NCBI GenBank assembly: GCA_039602395.1
Contig: JBCNJP010000003.1
Location: forward strand, 63,540,278-63,604,277
DNA from: Deinandra increscens subsp. villosa
Taxonomy: Eukaryota; Streptophyta; Magnoliopsida; Asterales; Asteraceae
Direction of reading: 5' to 3'
Length of the DNA stretch: 64,000 bases
Shown in pieces: positions 49,806 through 61,205 of this stretch (position 1 is the stretch's first letter; every line of letters begins with the position of its first letter). The notes under the pieces are model-generated. The model saw nothing but the letters and a program-made list of their open reading frames with translations, was not told the origin of the DNA and ran no database searches. The position numbers and the translations under genes were made by a program.

Positions 49806-50833
49806 TTAACAGCAAGCTGAACAGAAATTTGAGATTCCTAAAACTTCACAGTTTGTGTCTGGGACTTCGTCTTTTGAAGAATAGAAATCAACTAGTTCAA
49901 CTGCGAAGATTCGTTCCAATACTGATATTGATGAAACAATCTTCTATGCTCCAAAAGATGTTAACAAAGTCAAAGCTGAGTTTACTCGTCTTGCGAAGAA
50001 CGGGCATAAATCCTCTGAGTCTGAAGAAAAGAATCCGGGTAAACATTCCGGTTTGGGTTTCAAACACAAGGTTGCTAAAATGGATGATTCTAAAACTCAA
50101 CAGCAACAGAAATTGAAGAATGTTAATTTGAAGCAATTGAAGAAAGATGTGTTCAAAGCTGAGAAAGTTCAACCTGAGAGGTTTTATAAGCTCAAAGGTT
50201 CGAAACAAATATTTTCTGACAAGGAATTCCTGCTTCACTGCGTGGATGCTCATAAAATATCAGAAGTTTTTATGAAGAATGCTGAACCGAAGAATACGAA
50301 GAAATAATCTGATAAATTTTCTTCTGGTGGATCAAATTCTACTCCAACGAGCCCGACATCAAAACGGGTTCATGATCATCAGTTTCAGGTATATGATACA
50401 TTTTATGATCATTTTAGAGATGCTAATTTTTGTGAAGCTATGCAGGTTCTCAAACGAAAGAACATAAACAATCGTTTGTGTTACAATTACCGACAAAAAG
50501 GGCATATGCCACAAGATTGTCATGTCACTGCTGCTTCTATTTCAAGGAAGGGAAAGGTTCCTTTTGTTGGTACATCTGTCAAATATAGATTCATTGATGA
50601 ATATGGCAAAGTATTTGATGAATTTCAACTGACATATTTTAAGCGTCAAGGAAGGTTTTCACCTAAATTTCAAAATGATTCATCTGTCGGTTGTTCGTCA
50701 CGATCCACTATGACCGGTTCATCAAATACTGAATTACCAACACACCAAATCTGGAAACCTAAAGTGGTTTCAAAGGGTAATTAGGACACTGGTCGACCAG
50801 AAGCGATTCGCTTCGGGTCTTTTATAAACTAAT
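49806..50833 (+). pseudogene. gag: Element F gag, C-terminal part
   Basis: Pieces of the C-terminal half of a B-like Gag. Visible: VSGTSSFEE followed by a stop, VNKVKAEFTRLAKNG, a Lys/Gln-rich region, SNSTPTSPTSKRVHDHQFQV and a decayed zinc knuckle CYNYRQKGHMPQDC, where the second Cys has become Tyr. Frame breaks near 49880, 50305 and 50440. The final stretch RPEAIRFGSF ends at TAA 50831-50833, with acceptor-like GTGTGCAG ending at 50853, exactly as in B. Confidence 0.78.
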
Positions 50834-51485
50834 GTGTTTGACCAGTGTGCAGGTACTTCTAGAAAGTCTATCGGTGATTAAAAGTTGCTGATGGAGGAGT
50901 ATTCTGCTGATTTAAGTTAAATTACAAGTGATACCAAATTTTAACAACTGATAGTTTTCTGAAAGCTAAACTGAAAGGTATCCATGTCGAAAGGTCAATT
51001 TTCTTTCTTTAATGCATTTTGTTTGTAGTTTAAGGGAGAGAAAATTAAAAATACCAAAAATAGTTTCTTTGTGTTTTTGTTAAAATGAAAAATCCAAAAA
51101 TAGAGTTTTCATTTTAAGGGGAGGGAAACAAAAAAAAATACAAAAACATTGAAAATGAGAAATTGTATCCGACATAATTGGGAAATGATGGTACATTGGC
51201 TTACGTGTCTGACTCATGGATATAGTAGATGAAAAGGCCATAAGATCGTTTTTTGATGTGCTTGTTAGGCTCGGCATTAAATCAGGAAGTATTCAGATGT
51301 GATATACATTACATACTAATGCTTGACCAAGTGGACAACATCTTGAATCGTATCTCAAGATATGAAAAGATCTGTAAAGAAAATGAGAAGTCACTGTGTA
51401 TACATGTGTTCATTTTGCAAATATTTAAAATTGTTTGATTTTCTTTATTTTGTCAAACGATCGGACTTTCTCTGCGTATCGAAAG
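50834..51485 (+). other. Non-coding 3' region of element F with truncated stem-loop module
   Basis: Follows B 45241-45959 with indels; no gene. At 51450-51485 the first stem-loop module begins (TTTGTCAAACG ... TCTCTGCGTATCGAAAG) and is cut by Gypsy-2 inside the GNRA hairpin. Confidence 0.75.
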
Positions 51486-52677
51486 TGTCACACCCTCAAA
51501 AATCCCACGCACGACGACGCGCCGCAGGGAGCGTAACAAACCAGGATCGAACACATTAGCCATACGAACAGTCTATATGCAATGTAAAAGTAAAACCCAA
51601 GTAAATGCGTTTTAAATGCGGAAGCGTAAACGACAAAAGTTGTAATAATTGTTCAAGCGCCAAAACATGCGCAAACCAAAAGTTAATGAGTTTGAAAAAT
51701 AGATAAGTCTATGATGAATGCATGGCAATAATAATCCTTATGTGGTGCATCCTAGCTCGTGGCAGACAATCCAGTTTAGCGACCTGAGATATAACATGCT
51801 AAAGTGTCAACACAAAGGTTGGTGAGTTCACAGGTTTAATCAGTTCATCAGTTTAACAGTTCAGTAAAATCCAGATAATATATCAATAGCTAGCTAGGCT
51901 ATTTTCAAGAACTCAGTGCACGTTTGACTAGTTAAACTAGCTATCCAGTTACTGAAGCTCGACAAGTTCAATTGTGCCTCGTTAAGACTAAGAAGTTTAT
52001 AACACCCATTCGATATCCAATCGTGCCAGAGCGACTGACTCGGTGGGGCTGTCAAACCCAGTAGATCTACTAAATAAGTTCCCGCTGATGTCACATTGAC
52101 AGTAACTACAAAGTGAGGACTTTTCAATAAGTGTGCCACTATCATTCAGGTGATATAATTATCTAACAGTTCAAGTGTTTGCATGTTAATCTCCCCCAAC
52201 AGGATTGAAATAGGTAAAATGGGGCCGTGAAACTCACCTTAGGTTGCACAGCAAAGGTTTCTAGATAAACAGTTAAGCAGGTAGCAAGAACGAGTCTTGT
52301 GAAAACAATCAATCACCTAACAAGCATAAATGTATAAGTGTGTGTTCTATAAACTAATAAATCTAGTGTAGACGACAAAACGAGTGATCGTGGAATTTAA
52401 AACAAGTCGAGGATGGCACGTGTGGCAAATCCAAGCGATTATCGAAATAACGCGAGGAAACACAATATATATCAATATTGTATATTTTCTAAGTTTAAGT
52501 ATTCTAAAATAAATATATATATATATATATAATATATTTATTTACTAAACGATTAAGAAATGTTAATAACGGATTTGCTAGGACAATATATATATTTATA
52601 TATGTTAAAGGTTATCATAAAATGTTCGGTTATTTCAATAGAATCCAACGACATAGGTTTATGTGTTACTATACTCT

Positions 52678-52723
<46 letters not shown>

Positions 52724-52729
<6 letters not shown>

Positions 52730-53492
52730 AGGATCATGTGAAAACAACTTTTATTGCGAAAACACGAAAACAAATATTAAAACCTTTATAACTTTTTCAT
52801 ACGTTAATATTTTTTAAAAACTTTTGCACCAAAATCCTTAAAATTATGTTAACTTTATTTCTGGAAAAAATTTAAAAAAAAAATCAAAATTTTTTTAAAA
52901 ATTATTATTGCACAGGTGCAATAAATTTTTTATTATTATTATTGCACATATGCAATAATATTAAAACCTTTATAACTTTTTCATAAGTTAAAATTTTTTA
53001 TAAAAAATTGCACTATAAATCTTATAATTCTTTTATCTTTAATTCTGGAGAAAATTAAAAAAAAAATTCTACGTTTTTAAAAAAAAATTATTATTGCACA
53101 TGTGCAATAAAAAATTATTATTGCACATGTGCAATAATATTAAAACCTCTATAATTTTTTCATACGTTAATATTTTTGATAAAAAATTATACCATAGATC
53201 TTATAATTCTGTTATCTTTAATTGTTGAAAAATTTTAAAAAAAAATTAATGTTTTTTTGTTAATATTGCACATGTGTAATATAATTAATACGTATTATTG
53301 CATATGTGCAATAATAAAAAAAATCACGAAATTTTATATGTTTAATTTTTTTTCCCAGAATTAAAGGTGACATAATTTTAAGACTTTTGGTGCAAATTTT
53401 TTAAAAAATTATTAACGTACGAGGAAGTTATAGAGGTTTTAATATTTGTTTTCGTGTTTTCGCAATAACATCTTGTTTTTATTTGATCCTTC

Positions 53493-53497
<5 letters not shown>
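52724..53497. mobile_element. MITE-like element inside a TA microsatellite
   Basis: About 773 bp flanked by (TA)n, absent from the matching site of the other LTR (62575-62625). The ends are imperfect inverted repeats: AGGGTAAGGATCA at the left, and the reverse complement of the right end reads AGGGGAAGGATCA. Inside, a unit of about 182 bp starting ATTAAAACCT occurs three times (about 52776, 52958, 53140), and TTATTGCACATGTGCAATAA-type palindromes occur six times. No coding capacity. It resembles elements that target TA microsatellites, such as rice Micron, by layout only. Confidence 0.7.
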
Positions 53498-53550
<53 letters not shown>

Positions 53551-53551
<1 letters not shown>

Positions 53552-53731
53552 GGGAAAAGATCATTTGAGAACCAATTTGATTTGAGAACTAAAAAGAACT
53601 AATTTGAGCCACAAGTTTATTTACATGTATCCCCCCTCCCATGAATTGTAGTGGTCCCCCCTGAAATTTGTGGTTGAGATTTAGTTCTAAAAAGTCATCA
53701 AAAGAAAAAGTTCTCATTTGAACCTAACCCT
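53551..53731. mobile_element. Second small MITE-like element in TA repeats
   Basis: About 180 bp between (TA)n tracts, with imperfect inverted ends (AGGGAAAAGATCATTTGAGAAC against AGGGTTAGGTTCAAATGAGAAC as reverse complement). Also absent from the other LTR. No coding capacity. Confidence 0.6.
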
Positions 53732-53989
53732 ATATATATATATATATATATATTACCTTTTTTTGTAAATTTTATGTCAATATATATATACATATAGGTG
53801 TTGGAAATATATTTTCTCTTAATTTAAAATAACAAGTAAACGTATTTTACAAATTAAAATATGATATGCGAGGTCTTAATGGTTCAAATATGTTTTTACG
53901 GGTTTTAAATATGACAAGGGATGACTTTGGTACAAAATCGAGTGTTCGAAAGCTTATACGAATGCAAAAACAATAAAAACAGCAAGTAT

Positions 53990-54225
53990 GGGGGTCCTTG
54001 GGTTCGAACCCGAGACCTCACTGTTACGACCCCGTGAACAAACCACTCGGCCAGCGCTTGGTTGGTGTCAAGGATCCGATTCACAGAATTTTATGTATAG
54101 GCCGCGACTGGAATTTGGTTTACAAAAGTAAACAGAAAAAGAAATGTGGAGGACGGGTTTCGAACCCCCGACCCTTCGCAACTCAACCCAACGCCCAAAC
54201 CATTGTGCCAGATTGGCGTCTGGGT
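53990..54225 (-). repeat. Two tRNA-like (SINE-head-like) segments in the Gypsy-2 LTR
   Basis: On the minus strand each has an A box and B box at tRNA spacing. Segment 1: TGGCACAATGG (54200-54210) and GGTTCGAAACC (54156-54166), span 55 nt. Segment 2: TGGCCGAGTGG (54043-54053) and GGTTCGAACCC (54000-54010), span 54 nt. The 5' LTR has both (63019-63073 and 62867-62916), the second with a 4-nt deletion. No pairing acceptor stems, so these are not functional tRNAs. They look like a relic of one or two tRNA-derived SINEs. Confidence 0.6.
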
Positions 54226-55443
54226 TATATCCAGGAATGAAAATATATAACTTGTACATGCCTGACTTCATCTTCTTCATTATGAGCTCCGGTGGCCAGA
54301 GTTTATTCCGGTCACCGAAAAATCGCGAAAACATAAACAAACTCAGAAAAAGAATGCGACTAACAAAGGAGATGAGTTACCTTGAGTCGAAGATGAGTAA
54401 CGACGAGTTTTTGGAGCCGAAAAACGACCCGAAAGCTTAGCTGCGAACACCGAGCACAGTAACGAAACCGAATTCCGATTACTTCTTGATGCTCGTTAGG
54501 AACTCGTGATTACAGGGACGTATCAAACGATGGCTAGACAGTGAAACTTCCGGCCGTATTTTGAGTCCACCAGAAAATCTCAAAGGAAAGAAAAAAAAGA
54601 ATAGGGACAAGAGGGAGAGAAATCGAGGGTCTAGAGATGAATTGAGGGTTGTGAATGAGAGAATGGTGATGAAATAATACTGGTTTATCATTGAATTGAG
54701 CATTATTGTGATAATCGAAACTGCCGAGATGATGATGATCGGTCTCTCTTAAAACCGATCATTGATTTGAACCTGTAACTCACGATTCAATAGTAACAAT
54801 AGGTTATTGACACAAACAGTCCCTCGAATCCTTACAAAGATGACACAAAGTTCGGAATAATTGCATAATAAACCCTCCTAAGTTTTTGTAAGAAGAATGG
54901 GTTTCAATAATGACAGAAAAGGTCCTTCTTTTTATAAACAGGTTAACGAACTAATGGAATAGACGGGAAAGGTTCTTAACGACGAATATACGAGGAACGT
55001 CGAAATATATAGATCGTGTAACGTTAATAAGAAAGTATAAACTTAAACGACCACATAAAATCATAGCTTATAACACTCAATTCTCCACTTAAGTTCACAT
55101 AAAATCATAGGTTTTTAAATCTATAACTTCTATATATTTAAAGTACACAAGTTTATAAATAATGAATTGTAATTAAAATCTTTTAAAATCATAACTCATA
55201 TATATTCAAATGATTAAAACCTTTTAATCACACAAAATCATAAATATCATAAATCATATATATATTTTAATTCCACAATTAACATGGAATTTCAATCGTT
55301 AAATTTTCCGTGCATGCTCGAAGTGATTGATCACACAAAACCCTAATTTGCTAAAGTCAACAAGTCAACACATACATGTGCACACAACATTTAATACGGG
55401 TTACGTTCAGTTAATGTCAGAAAGTGACCTGAAAAGTCGGATT

Positions 55444-55592
55444 GTCACAGTATCCCCTTGTTGAAGAATTTCCGTCCTCGAAAATTGCGTAACGCGGTAA
55501 AAGTTAATGAGCTAGACACAAAGAAAAGAAAAGAAAAAATTCTCAGTCGTCACATCATCCCCTTGTTGAAGAATTTTCGTCCGCGAAAATAA
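55444..55592 (-). promoter_or_regulatory. Duplicated hairpin plus polypurine tract, Gypsy-2
   Basis: Unit 1 (55444-55487) spans the LTR edge with minus-strand tract CAAGGGGATAC and hairpin arms AATTTCCG/CGAAAATT. Unit 2 (55549-55592) has CAAGGGGATGA and ATTTTCG/CGAAAAT. Units are 105 bp apart (124 bp in Gypsy-1). Confidence 0.75.
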
Positions 55593-56670
55593 ACCAGTAC
55601 TTGAACTAGACGAAGGCTGAACCTTGAATAGTCTGGGATATTTCTTTATCATCTGATCTTCGCGTTCCCATGTGAATTCAGGACCATGTCTCGAGTTCCA
55701 ACGAACTTTAACGATTGGTATTTTTCTACGCTTTAACTGTTTAACCTCCCGGTCCATAATTTCTACCGGTTCGATAAATCAAAGTTGTTCGTCCATTTGC
55801 AACTCCTCAAGTGGAGTGATTAATGTCTCATCCGCTAAACATTTCTTTAAATTCGACACGTGAAAGACGTTGTGTACCCCACTTAACTCTGCTGGTAAGT
55901 TTAGTTCATAGGCTGATAGACCGATTCTCTTGATAATCTCAAATGGCCTAATGTATCTCGGATTTAACTTACCACGTTTACCAAAACGTACTACACCCTT
56001 CCAGGGTGAGACTTTTAACAAGACCTTGTCTCCTTCCTCAAATTCCAATGGCCTTCGTCGTTTATCAGCATAGCTTTTCTGTCTATCTCGTACGGCTGCC
56101 ATACGATTACGAATTTGCACGATTTTCTCTGTTGTTTCGAGTACTAACTCAGGACCTGTGAGTTGACTGTCACCAACTTCCGCCCAACAAAGGGGTGATC
56201 TACACTTTCGCCCGTAGAGTGCTTCAAACGGAGCTACACCAATACTGGTGTGATAACTGTTGTTATAGGAGAATTCCACTAAGGGTAAGTGTTTATCCCA
56301 ACTTTCACCAAAATCAATCGCACATGCACGTAGCATGTCCTCAAGAGTTTGAATGGTCCGTTCACTTTGACCATCGGTCTGAGGGTGATATGTTGTACTC
56401 ATATCCAGACGCGATCCCAATGCTTCGTGTAGGGATTCCCAACATTTGGATGTAAATCGGGCGTCTCGATCTGATATGATAGAAACTGGTACTCCATGTT
56501 GCGAGACGATCTCTTTAAGATAAATTTTGCCTAACATCTCGGAGGTATCAGTTTCCTTGATTGGTAGAAAATGTGCCGACTTGGTTAAGCGATCGATAAT
56601 TACCCAAATTATATCACATCTACTTGCTGTACGGGGGTAACTTTGTGATAGAGTCCATAGCAATTCCCTC
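55512..56670 (-). pseudogene. pol: Gypsy-2 integrase and chromodomain
   Basis: Integrase core with WVIIDRLTKSAHFLP, ISDRDARFTSKCWESL, TYHPQTDGQSERT, EFSYNNSYHTSIGVAPFEALYG, then RYIRPFEIIKRIG and chromodomain VKVRWNSRHGPEFTWERE. A TGA near 55779 replaces an expected Arg codon just before the chromodomain. At the upstream end a TAG (expected Trp, about 56668-56670) and a frame change near 56640 separate it from the zinc-binding part. Confidence 0.88.
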
Positions 56671-58522
56671 CTATTTCCACTCGGGAATTTTTGGTTGTTG
56701 AAGTAACCCTGCCGGTTTCTGGTATTCCGCTTTGACCTTGGAACAAGTCAAGCACTTGCTTACGTAAGTGGCAATGTTAGCTTTCATCTTAGGCCACCAG
56801 TAAATCAGTTTCAAATCTTGGTACATCTTATCCGAGCCTGGATGAATAGAGTAACAAGACTTATGGGCTTCATCCATAATCAATTCCCTCAAATTTCCAT
56901 ACATGGGAATCCATATTCGGTTCGCACAATACCGGATACCATCGGATCTAACTTCCAGTAATTTATCCATACCCCGCAAGGATTCTAATTCAATGTTCTC
57001 ATCTTTGAGTGCTTCGAGTTGTGCATTCCGGATCTGATCAGGTAATCTTGTATGAATAGTAAGTTGTAACGCACGAACTCTTCTAGGCTTGGGGTTATCC
57101 TTCCGGCTTAAGGCATCGGCTACTACATTAGCTTTTCCTGGATGGTATCTAATTGCGCAATCGTAGTCATTAAGAAGTTCCACCCAACGACGTTGTCTCA
57201 TGTTCAACTCCTTTTGAGCAAAGATATGCTCGAGACTTTTGTGATCGGTGTATATAGTACACTTTGTACCATAGAGATAATGTCTCCAAATTTTCAACGC
57301 AAAAAATGACTGCTCCCAACTCCAAATCATGAGTTGTATAATTCTGCTCGTGAATCTTTAATTGACGAGAGGCATAAGCTATGACTTTCTCCCTTTGCAT
57401 CAGCACGCAACCTAATCCTTGCTTCGATGCATCACAATACACCACGAAATCATCACTACCCTCTGGTAGGGATAATATTGGTGCGCTACAAAGTTTCTGC
57501 TTTAGTAGCTGAAAAGCGGCGTCATGCTTTTCATTCCAGTTATACGTCGTTCCTTTATGCGTTAGCGCCGTAAGAGGTTGGGCTATCTTTGAAAATCCCT
57601 CAATAAATCGTCTATAATAACCTGCCAATACAAGAAATTGGCGAATTTCCGTGGGTGTCTTAGGCGCAGGCCAATTCTTAATTGCCTCAACTTTGATTGG
57701 ATCAACGTGAATCCCCTGATCATTAACGATATGACCAAGAAATTGCACCTCACGCATCCAGAAATCACACTTTGAAAATTTTGCATACAATTGCTCCTTC
57801 TTGAGTAACTCTAAGATCAAATGAAGATGTTGTTCGTGCTCCTCCTTAGTCTTAGAATATATCAGAATATCATCAATGAAGACGATGACAAATTAATCAA
57901 GATATGGGTTGCAAACGCGATTCATCAAGTCCATGAAAATCGTTGGTGCGTTGGTTAACCCAAATGGCATAACCATGAACTCATAATGACCATAACGAGT
58001 TCTAAACGCTGTTTTCGAGACATCCTCCTCGCGGACTCTCAGTTGGTGATAACCTGATCTTAAATCAATTTTGGAATAATAGCTAGATCCTTGTAGTTGA
58101 TCAAACAAATCATCGATTCGGGGCAAGTGATAACGATTCTTGACAGTCACCTTGTTTAGTTCTCTGTAATCGATGCACATTCGAAAGGTTCCATCTTTCT
58201 TTTTAACAAACAACACTGGAGCTCCCCAGGGCAATGAGTTGGGCCTAATAAATCCCTTTTCAAGTAGTTCTTGAAGTTGAGTATATAGCTCTTGTAACTC
58301 ATTTGGTGCTAAACGATTAGGTGCACGAGCAATAGGTGCTGCTCCAGGAGCAAGATCAATCTGAAATTCGACTTCTCGATGAGGCGGTAAGCCTGGTAGA
58401 TCTTCCGGAAAGACTTCAGGAAAGTCCTTCACGATCGGGATATCTTCAATTCTCTTCTCCTCATTTGTTTTCTCTGAAATGTTCGCGGGAACAGCAAAAT
58501 GTCCTTTACGCAAACACTTCTA
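56671..58522 (-). pseudogene. pol: Gypsy-2 reverse transcriptase, RNase H and integrase zinc region
   Basis: RT pieces: PWGAPVLFVKKKDGTFRMCIDYREL, VMPFGLTNAPTIFMDLMN, FIDDIL, then FLVLAGYYRRFIEGFS, RNase H YCDASKQGLGCVLMQRE and YTDHKSLEHIF, and the integrase HHCC region HPGSDKMYQDLKLIYWWPKM ... CLTC. Lesions: TAA at 57893-57895 just before FIDDIL, a one-base insertion in a T run near 57303 inside RNase H, and the TAG at 58520-58522 at the upstream limit. Confidence 0.88.
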
Positions 58523-60056
58523 CGCCTTGAAATAAGATATCACACCCATAACAGTACCACACTTTTCTCCTTGAACTGAGAGCAATTCTCCACTAGGCAA
58601 CGGTATCCGAACAGTTTTCTCATGACAAACGATTTCAGCACTATTATTGGATAGCCAATTCATTCCCACAATGACATCAAAACTTCCCAAAGAGATAGGC
58701 AAAAGATCTATTTCTAACTTATGGCCAGCCAATTCCAGTTTACAGTCTTTAACTATATGGGTAGACTCAACGAGTTTACCATTAGCAAGTTCAACTACGT
58801 ATTTAGCATCTAAAGGAGTCATGTTGGCATTTATCATATTGCTAAATTTAGTAGATATGTAGCTTCTATCGGCACCAGTGTCAAACAAGACTAGAGCATA
58901 GTATCCGTTAAGAGAAAACTTACCAGTAACGACATTTGGATCTGCTCTGGCATCTCCCGAGCCTATGACAAAAGCTCTACCTCTGGCACCATTTCCTCCA
59001 TTGTTCCCATTGTTGTTGTTATTATTGCCATTGCGATTCCCAGTGTTATTGTTGTTGTTGATAGTTGTTGTTGTTGTTTCCACCGTTCAGCTGAGGACAA
59101 TTCCTCTTTATGTGGCCTTCTTTCCCACAATTAAAACAACCTTTAGGGGCTTCAGCATCCTGAACTTGTTTCCCATTATTTTTGGCTGGGCAATCCTTGG
59201 ATTGATGCCCCTTATTACCGCATTTGGCACACAAATACCTGTCACATGGACCATAGTGGTGGTAGTTGCACTTGTTGCACTGTGGGTACTTGCCCACATA
59301 ACCCTGTTGTCCTTGATTCTGATTACTCTGCTTCTAAGAATTGGATGAGAAATTTCTGGAATTGTTGAATCTGTGGTTTTGGTTTTGATGGTTCTGATGG
59401 TTGGAAGACTTGTTTCCAGACTAATTTCCAGAATTATCCCACTTTCTTTTGTTGTCAGAGGCTCCAGAAGTTCCTTTTCTAGGAGGTAAGACTCCTTGGT
59501 CAACTGCTTGATTCGTGAGCCTATTGGCAATCCTTACAGCATCACGAATAGTCACAAGGTTTGAGGCAGTCACCATTCCCTGGATTTGGGGCACTAAACC
59601 CTTGATATACAGCTCGATTCTTCGGTAAGCAGGTGTGGCGATTCTAGGGCACAAATTCGCAAGAGAATTTGAACGAGTAGTGTAAGCTTCAATTTCAGAC
59701 CCCTCCATCTTGAGATTATACAACTCAGTTTCCAATTTCTGAATCTCGTCCCGTGGACAATACTCTTCTTGTAGCAACTCTTTGAACTCGGCCCAAGGCA
59801 TGGCATTAGCTTCTTCAATCCCCAGTATCTGCACCTCAGTCTTCCACCAGGTGAGAGTTGGTCCTTCCAAAGTACCAGTGGCAAATTTCACTTTGCTAGC
59901 CTCAGGACAGTTGCACATTTCAAAAGCAGATTCCACTTTTTCAATCCAGTGGAGTAGGCTAACAGCTCCTTCAGTCCCTTTGAACTGATTAGGCTTACAG
60001 TCCATGAAAGTTTTGAATGTAGCATTACATGTACATACATTCATACAACCATTCAA
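58520..60056 (-). pseudogene. gag-pro: Gypsy-2 gag and protease
   Basis: Gag core AVSLLHWIEKVESAFEMCNC, FATGTLEGPTLTWWKTEVQ, EYCPRDEIQKLETELYNL; zinc fingers CNKCNYHHYGPC, CAKCGNKGHQSKDC, CFNCGKEGHIKRNC; Asn-rich linker; protease LFDTGADRSYIS and VIVGMNWLS. Lesions: TAG at 59421 and about 59335, frame change in the (CAA)n-like repeat near 59085, TAG at 58520. The N-terminus should come from the upstream exon at 60115-60235. Confidence 0.86.
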
Positions 60057-60114
60057 TCACAGATTACCAATATGTGTGATCACATCAAACAACAAAACAC
60101 AAATTTTGTGTTAC

Positions 60115-60235
60115 CTTGGGGTGGCCCTGCATCTCCTGCACCTTAGACATGTGCCGCTAAAGCATCAGCCACATGTTGGTTAATTAGTGCAGCCAATTCA
60201 GCCGGTGTCATGTTTGGTACATTTCCGTCTGCCAT
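60115..60235 (-). pseudogene. gag: Putative first gag exon of Gypsy-2
   Basis: ATG at 60233-60235 opens MADGNVPNMTPAELAALINQHVADALA. It is 121 nt to the donor CAAG|GTAACA, the same length and phase as in Gypsy-1. A TAA at codon 31 breaks it. No clear AG acceptor remains before the main gag frame; the expected place (near 60030) now reads without AG, probably a mutation. Confidence 0.55.
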
Positions 60236-60479
60236 TATCTTCAATTCACAATTACCCAAAATGAGAATAAGATATAATATGAATCACAACATCCATCACA
60301 CAAGTAATAAATTACTTCACAAGAGACAATCACATATTAAATAGTAACTCCCATTTCAAATAAAATGTAACTCGTTCACAAATTATCCAACAGAAATTTA
60401 AAATTCAAAATGCATAGTCTTGGAAACATCCACCCGATAAAACAAACAACCAAACAAAACAAAAGTGAAAACAAATAAC

Positions 60480-61205
60480 TCAAGTGCTATCATGATCACT
60501 GGATGCATCAGGCATCTCCTCCTCTGGTTCCTCCTCGGGATCCTCTTCAGGTTCTTCCTCGGGATCCTCCTCAGGTTCTTCCTTGGGATCCTCCACAATG
60601 GGTTCTTCAACAGGTTCTGCCGGAGCCGGGGCCGGAGCCGGAGGCGCAGCCTCCCTGGCCAACTCAAGCTCAGCAACTCGAGCCGTGAGTGCCTCAACCA
60701 GCTCTGTGAGATGATTCACCTGATAATATGTGTCACTCAGTGTTACTTGATGCTCGGCCTGGCGTACATTAGTCCCTTCCAACTCTTCCTTAAGGATAGC
60801 AACTCTGAGACTGGTGTTGGCCCCATTATCCTGCAGTTCTGTGACCATATCAAATAGATTCCTAATATCCCTGAGCGCGCGGTCAAACATAGAGACCATT
60901 GTCGTGACGACTCTTTCAATGGCATATGGCAGTTCGGGTAGAAAGAATCGAGTTGACGAAGGCTCTGTTGGAGTAGGTGGCACTTGTTCCCAATGAACCC
61001 AACTAGCCACAAGTGACTCGTACCAGTTCCAGTTGCCGTTGTCTCTTCCACGAACGACATTTGGTTCTCCATATACGTGGCCCTCGGAAGTTATCCTCCG
61101 AACACCATGAGTCGGGGTAGTAGGACCCGAAGTAACCTGCCTACTGGTGACGGATGGGGATGATGATGATGAAGATGATTGGGAAGCGGATATCCATCCA
61201 GCCAT
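60480..61205 (-). CDS. Additional upstream ORF of Gypsy-2, 241 aa
   Basis: ATG at 61203-61205, preceded on the minus strand by ATATATGCAG|AC, an acceptor-like context. An in-frame ATG further upstream lies in a TA microsatellite and is not credible. Protein: Ser-rich start (SQSSSSSSSPSVTS), NGNWNWYESLVASWVHWEQ, FFLPELPYAIERVVTTMVSMFD, a coiled coil (about 85-165), an Ala/Pro segment and an acidic repeat tail (EEPEEDPEEEPEED). It is intact although gag-pol has at least eight lesions. It sits between primer site and gag, where chromoviruses normally have no gene. Function unknown; I do not recognise a family. Confidence 0.65.
   Translation of the reverse strand: MAGWISASQSSSSSSSPSVTSRQVTSGPTTPTHGVRRITSEGHVYGEPNVVRGRDNGNWNWYESLVASWVHWEQVPPTPTEPSSTRFFLPELPYAIERVVTTMVSMFDRALRDIRNLFDMVTELQDNGANTSLRVAILKEELEGTNVRQAEHQVTLSDTYYQVNHLTELVEALTARVAELELAREAAPPAPAPAPAEPVEEPIVEDPKEEPEEDPEEEPEEDPEEEPEEEMPDASSDHDST

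Larger units (their letters stand above)
49806..51485 (+). mobile_element. Element F: partial gag-only Copia related to B
   Basis: Plus-strand fragment: C-terminal gag (about 49806-50784), stop region, then non-coding sequence that tracks 45240-45960 of B. The 5' part is missing at the D junction. It is cut at 51485 by Gypsy-2 inside the first stem-loop module. The remainder should lie beyond the right window edge. Confidence 0.8.
51486..55449 (-). repeat. 3' LTR of Gypsy-2
   Basis: 3964 bp including about 1.1 kb of later insertions (52725-53731 and TA repeats). Otherwise close to 61387-64000. It holds two tRNA-like promoter pairs (53990-54225), and its last part has no gene. Confidence 0.92.

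Noticed and set aside
53990..54225. Functional tRNA genes
   Set aside because: A and B boxes are present, but I could not find pairing acceptor stems; both copies recur in the two LTRs.
54479..54703. 74-aa minus-strand frame in the Gypsy-2 LTR (repeated at 63300-63566)
   Set aside because: Lies in LTR sequence, low complexity (Phe-rich run), no conserved domain.
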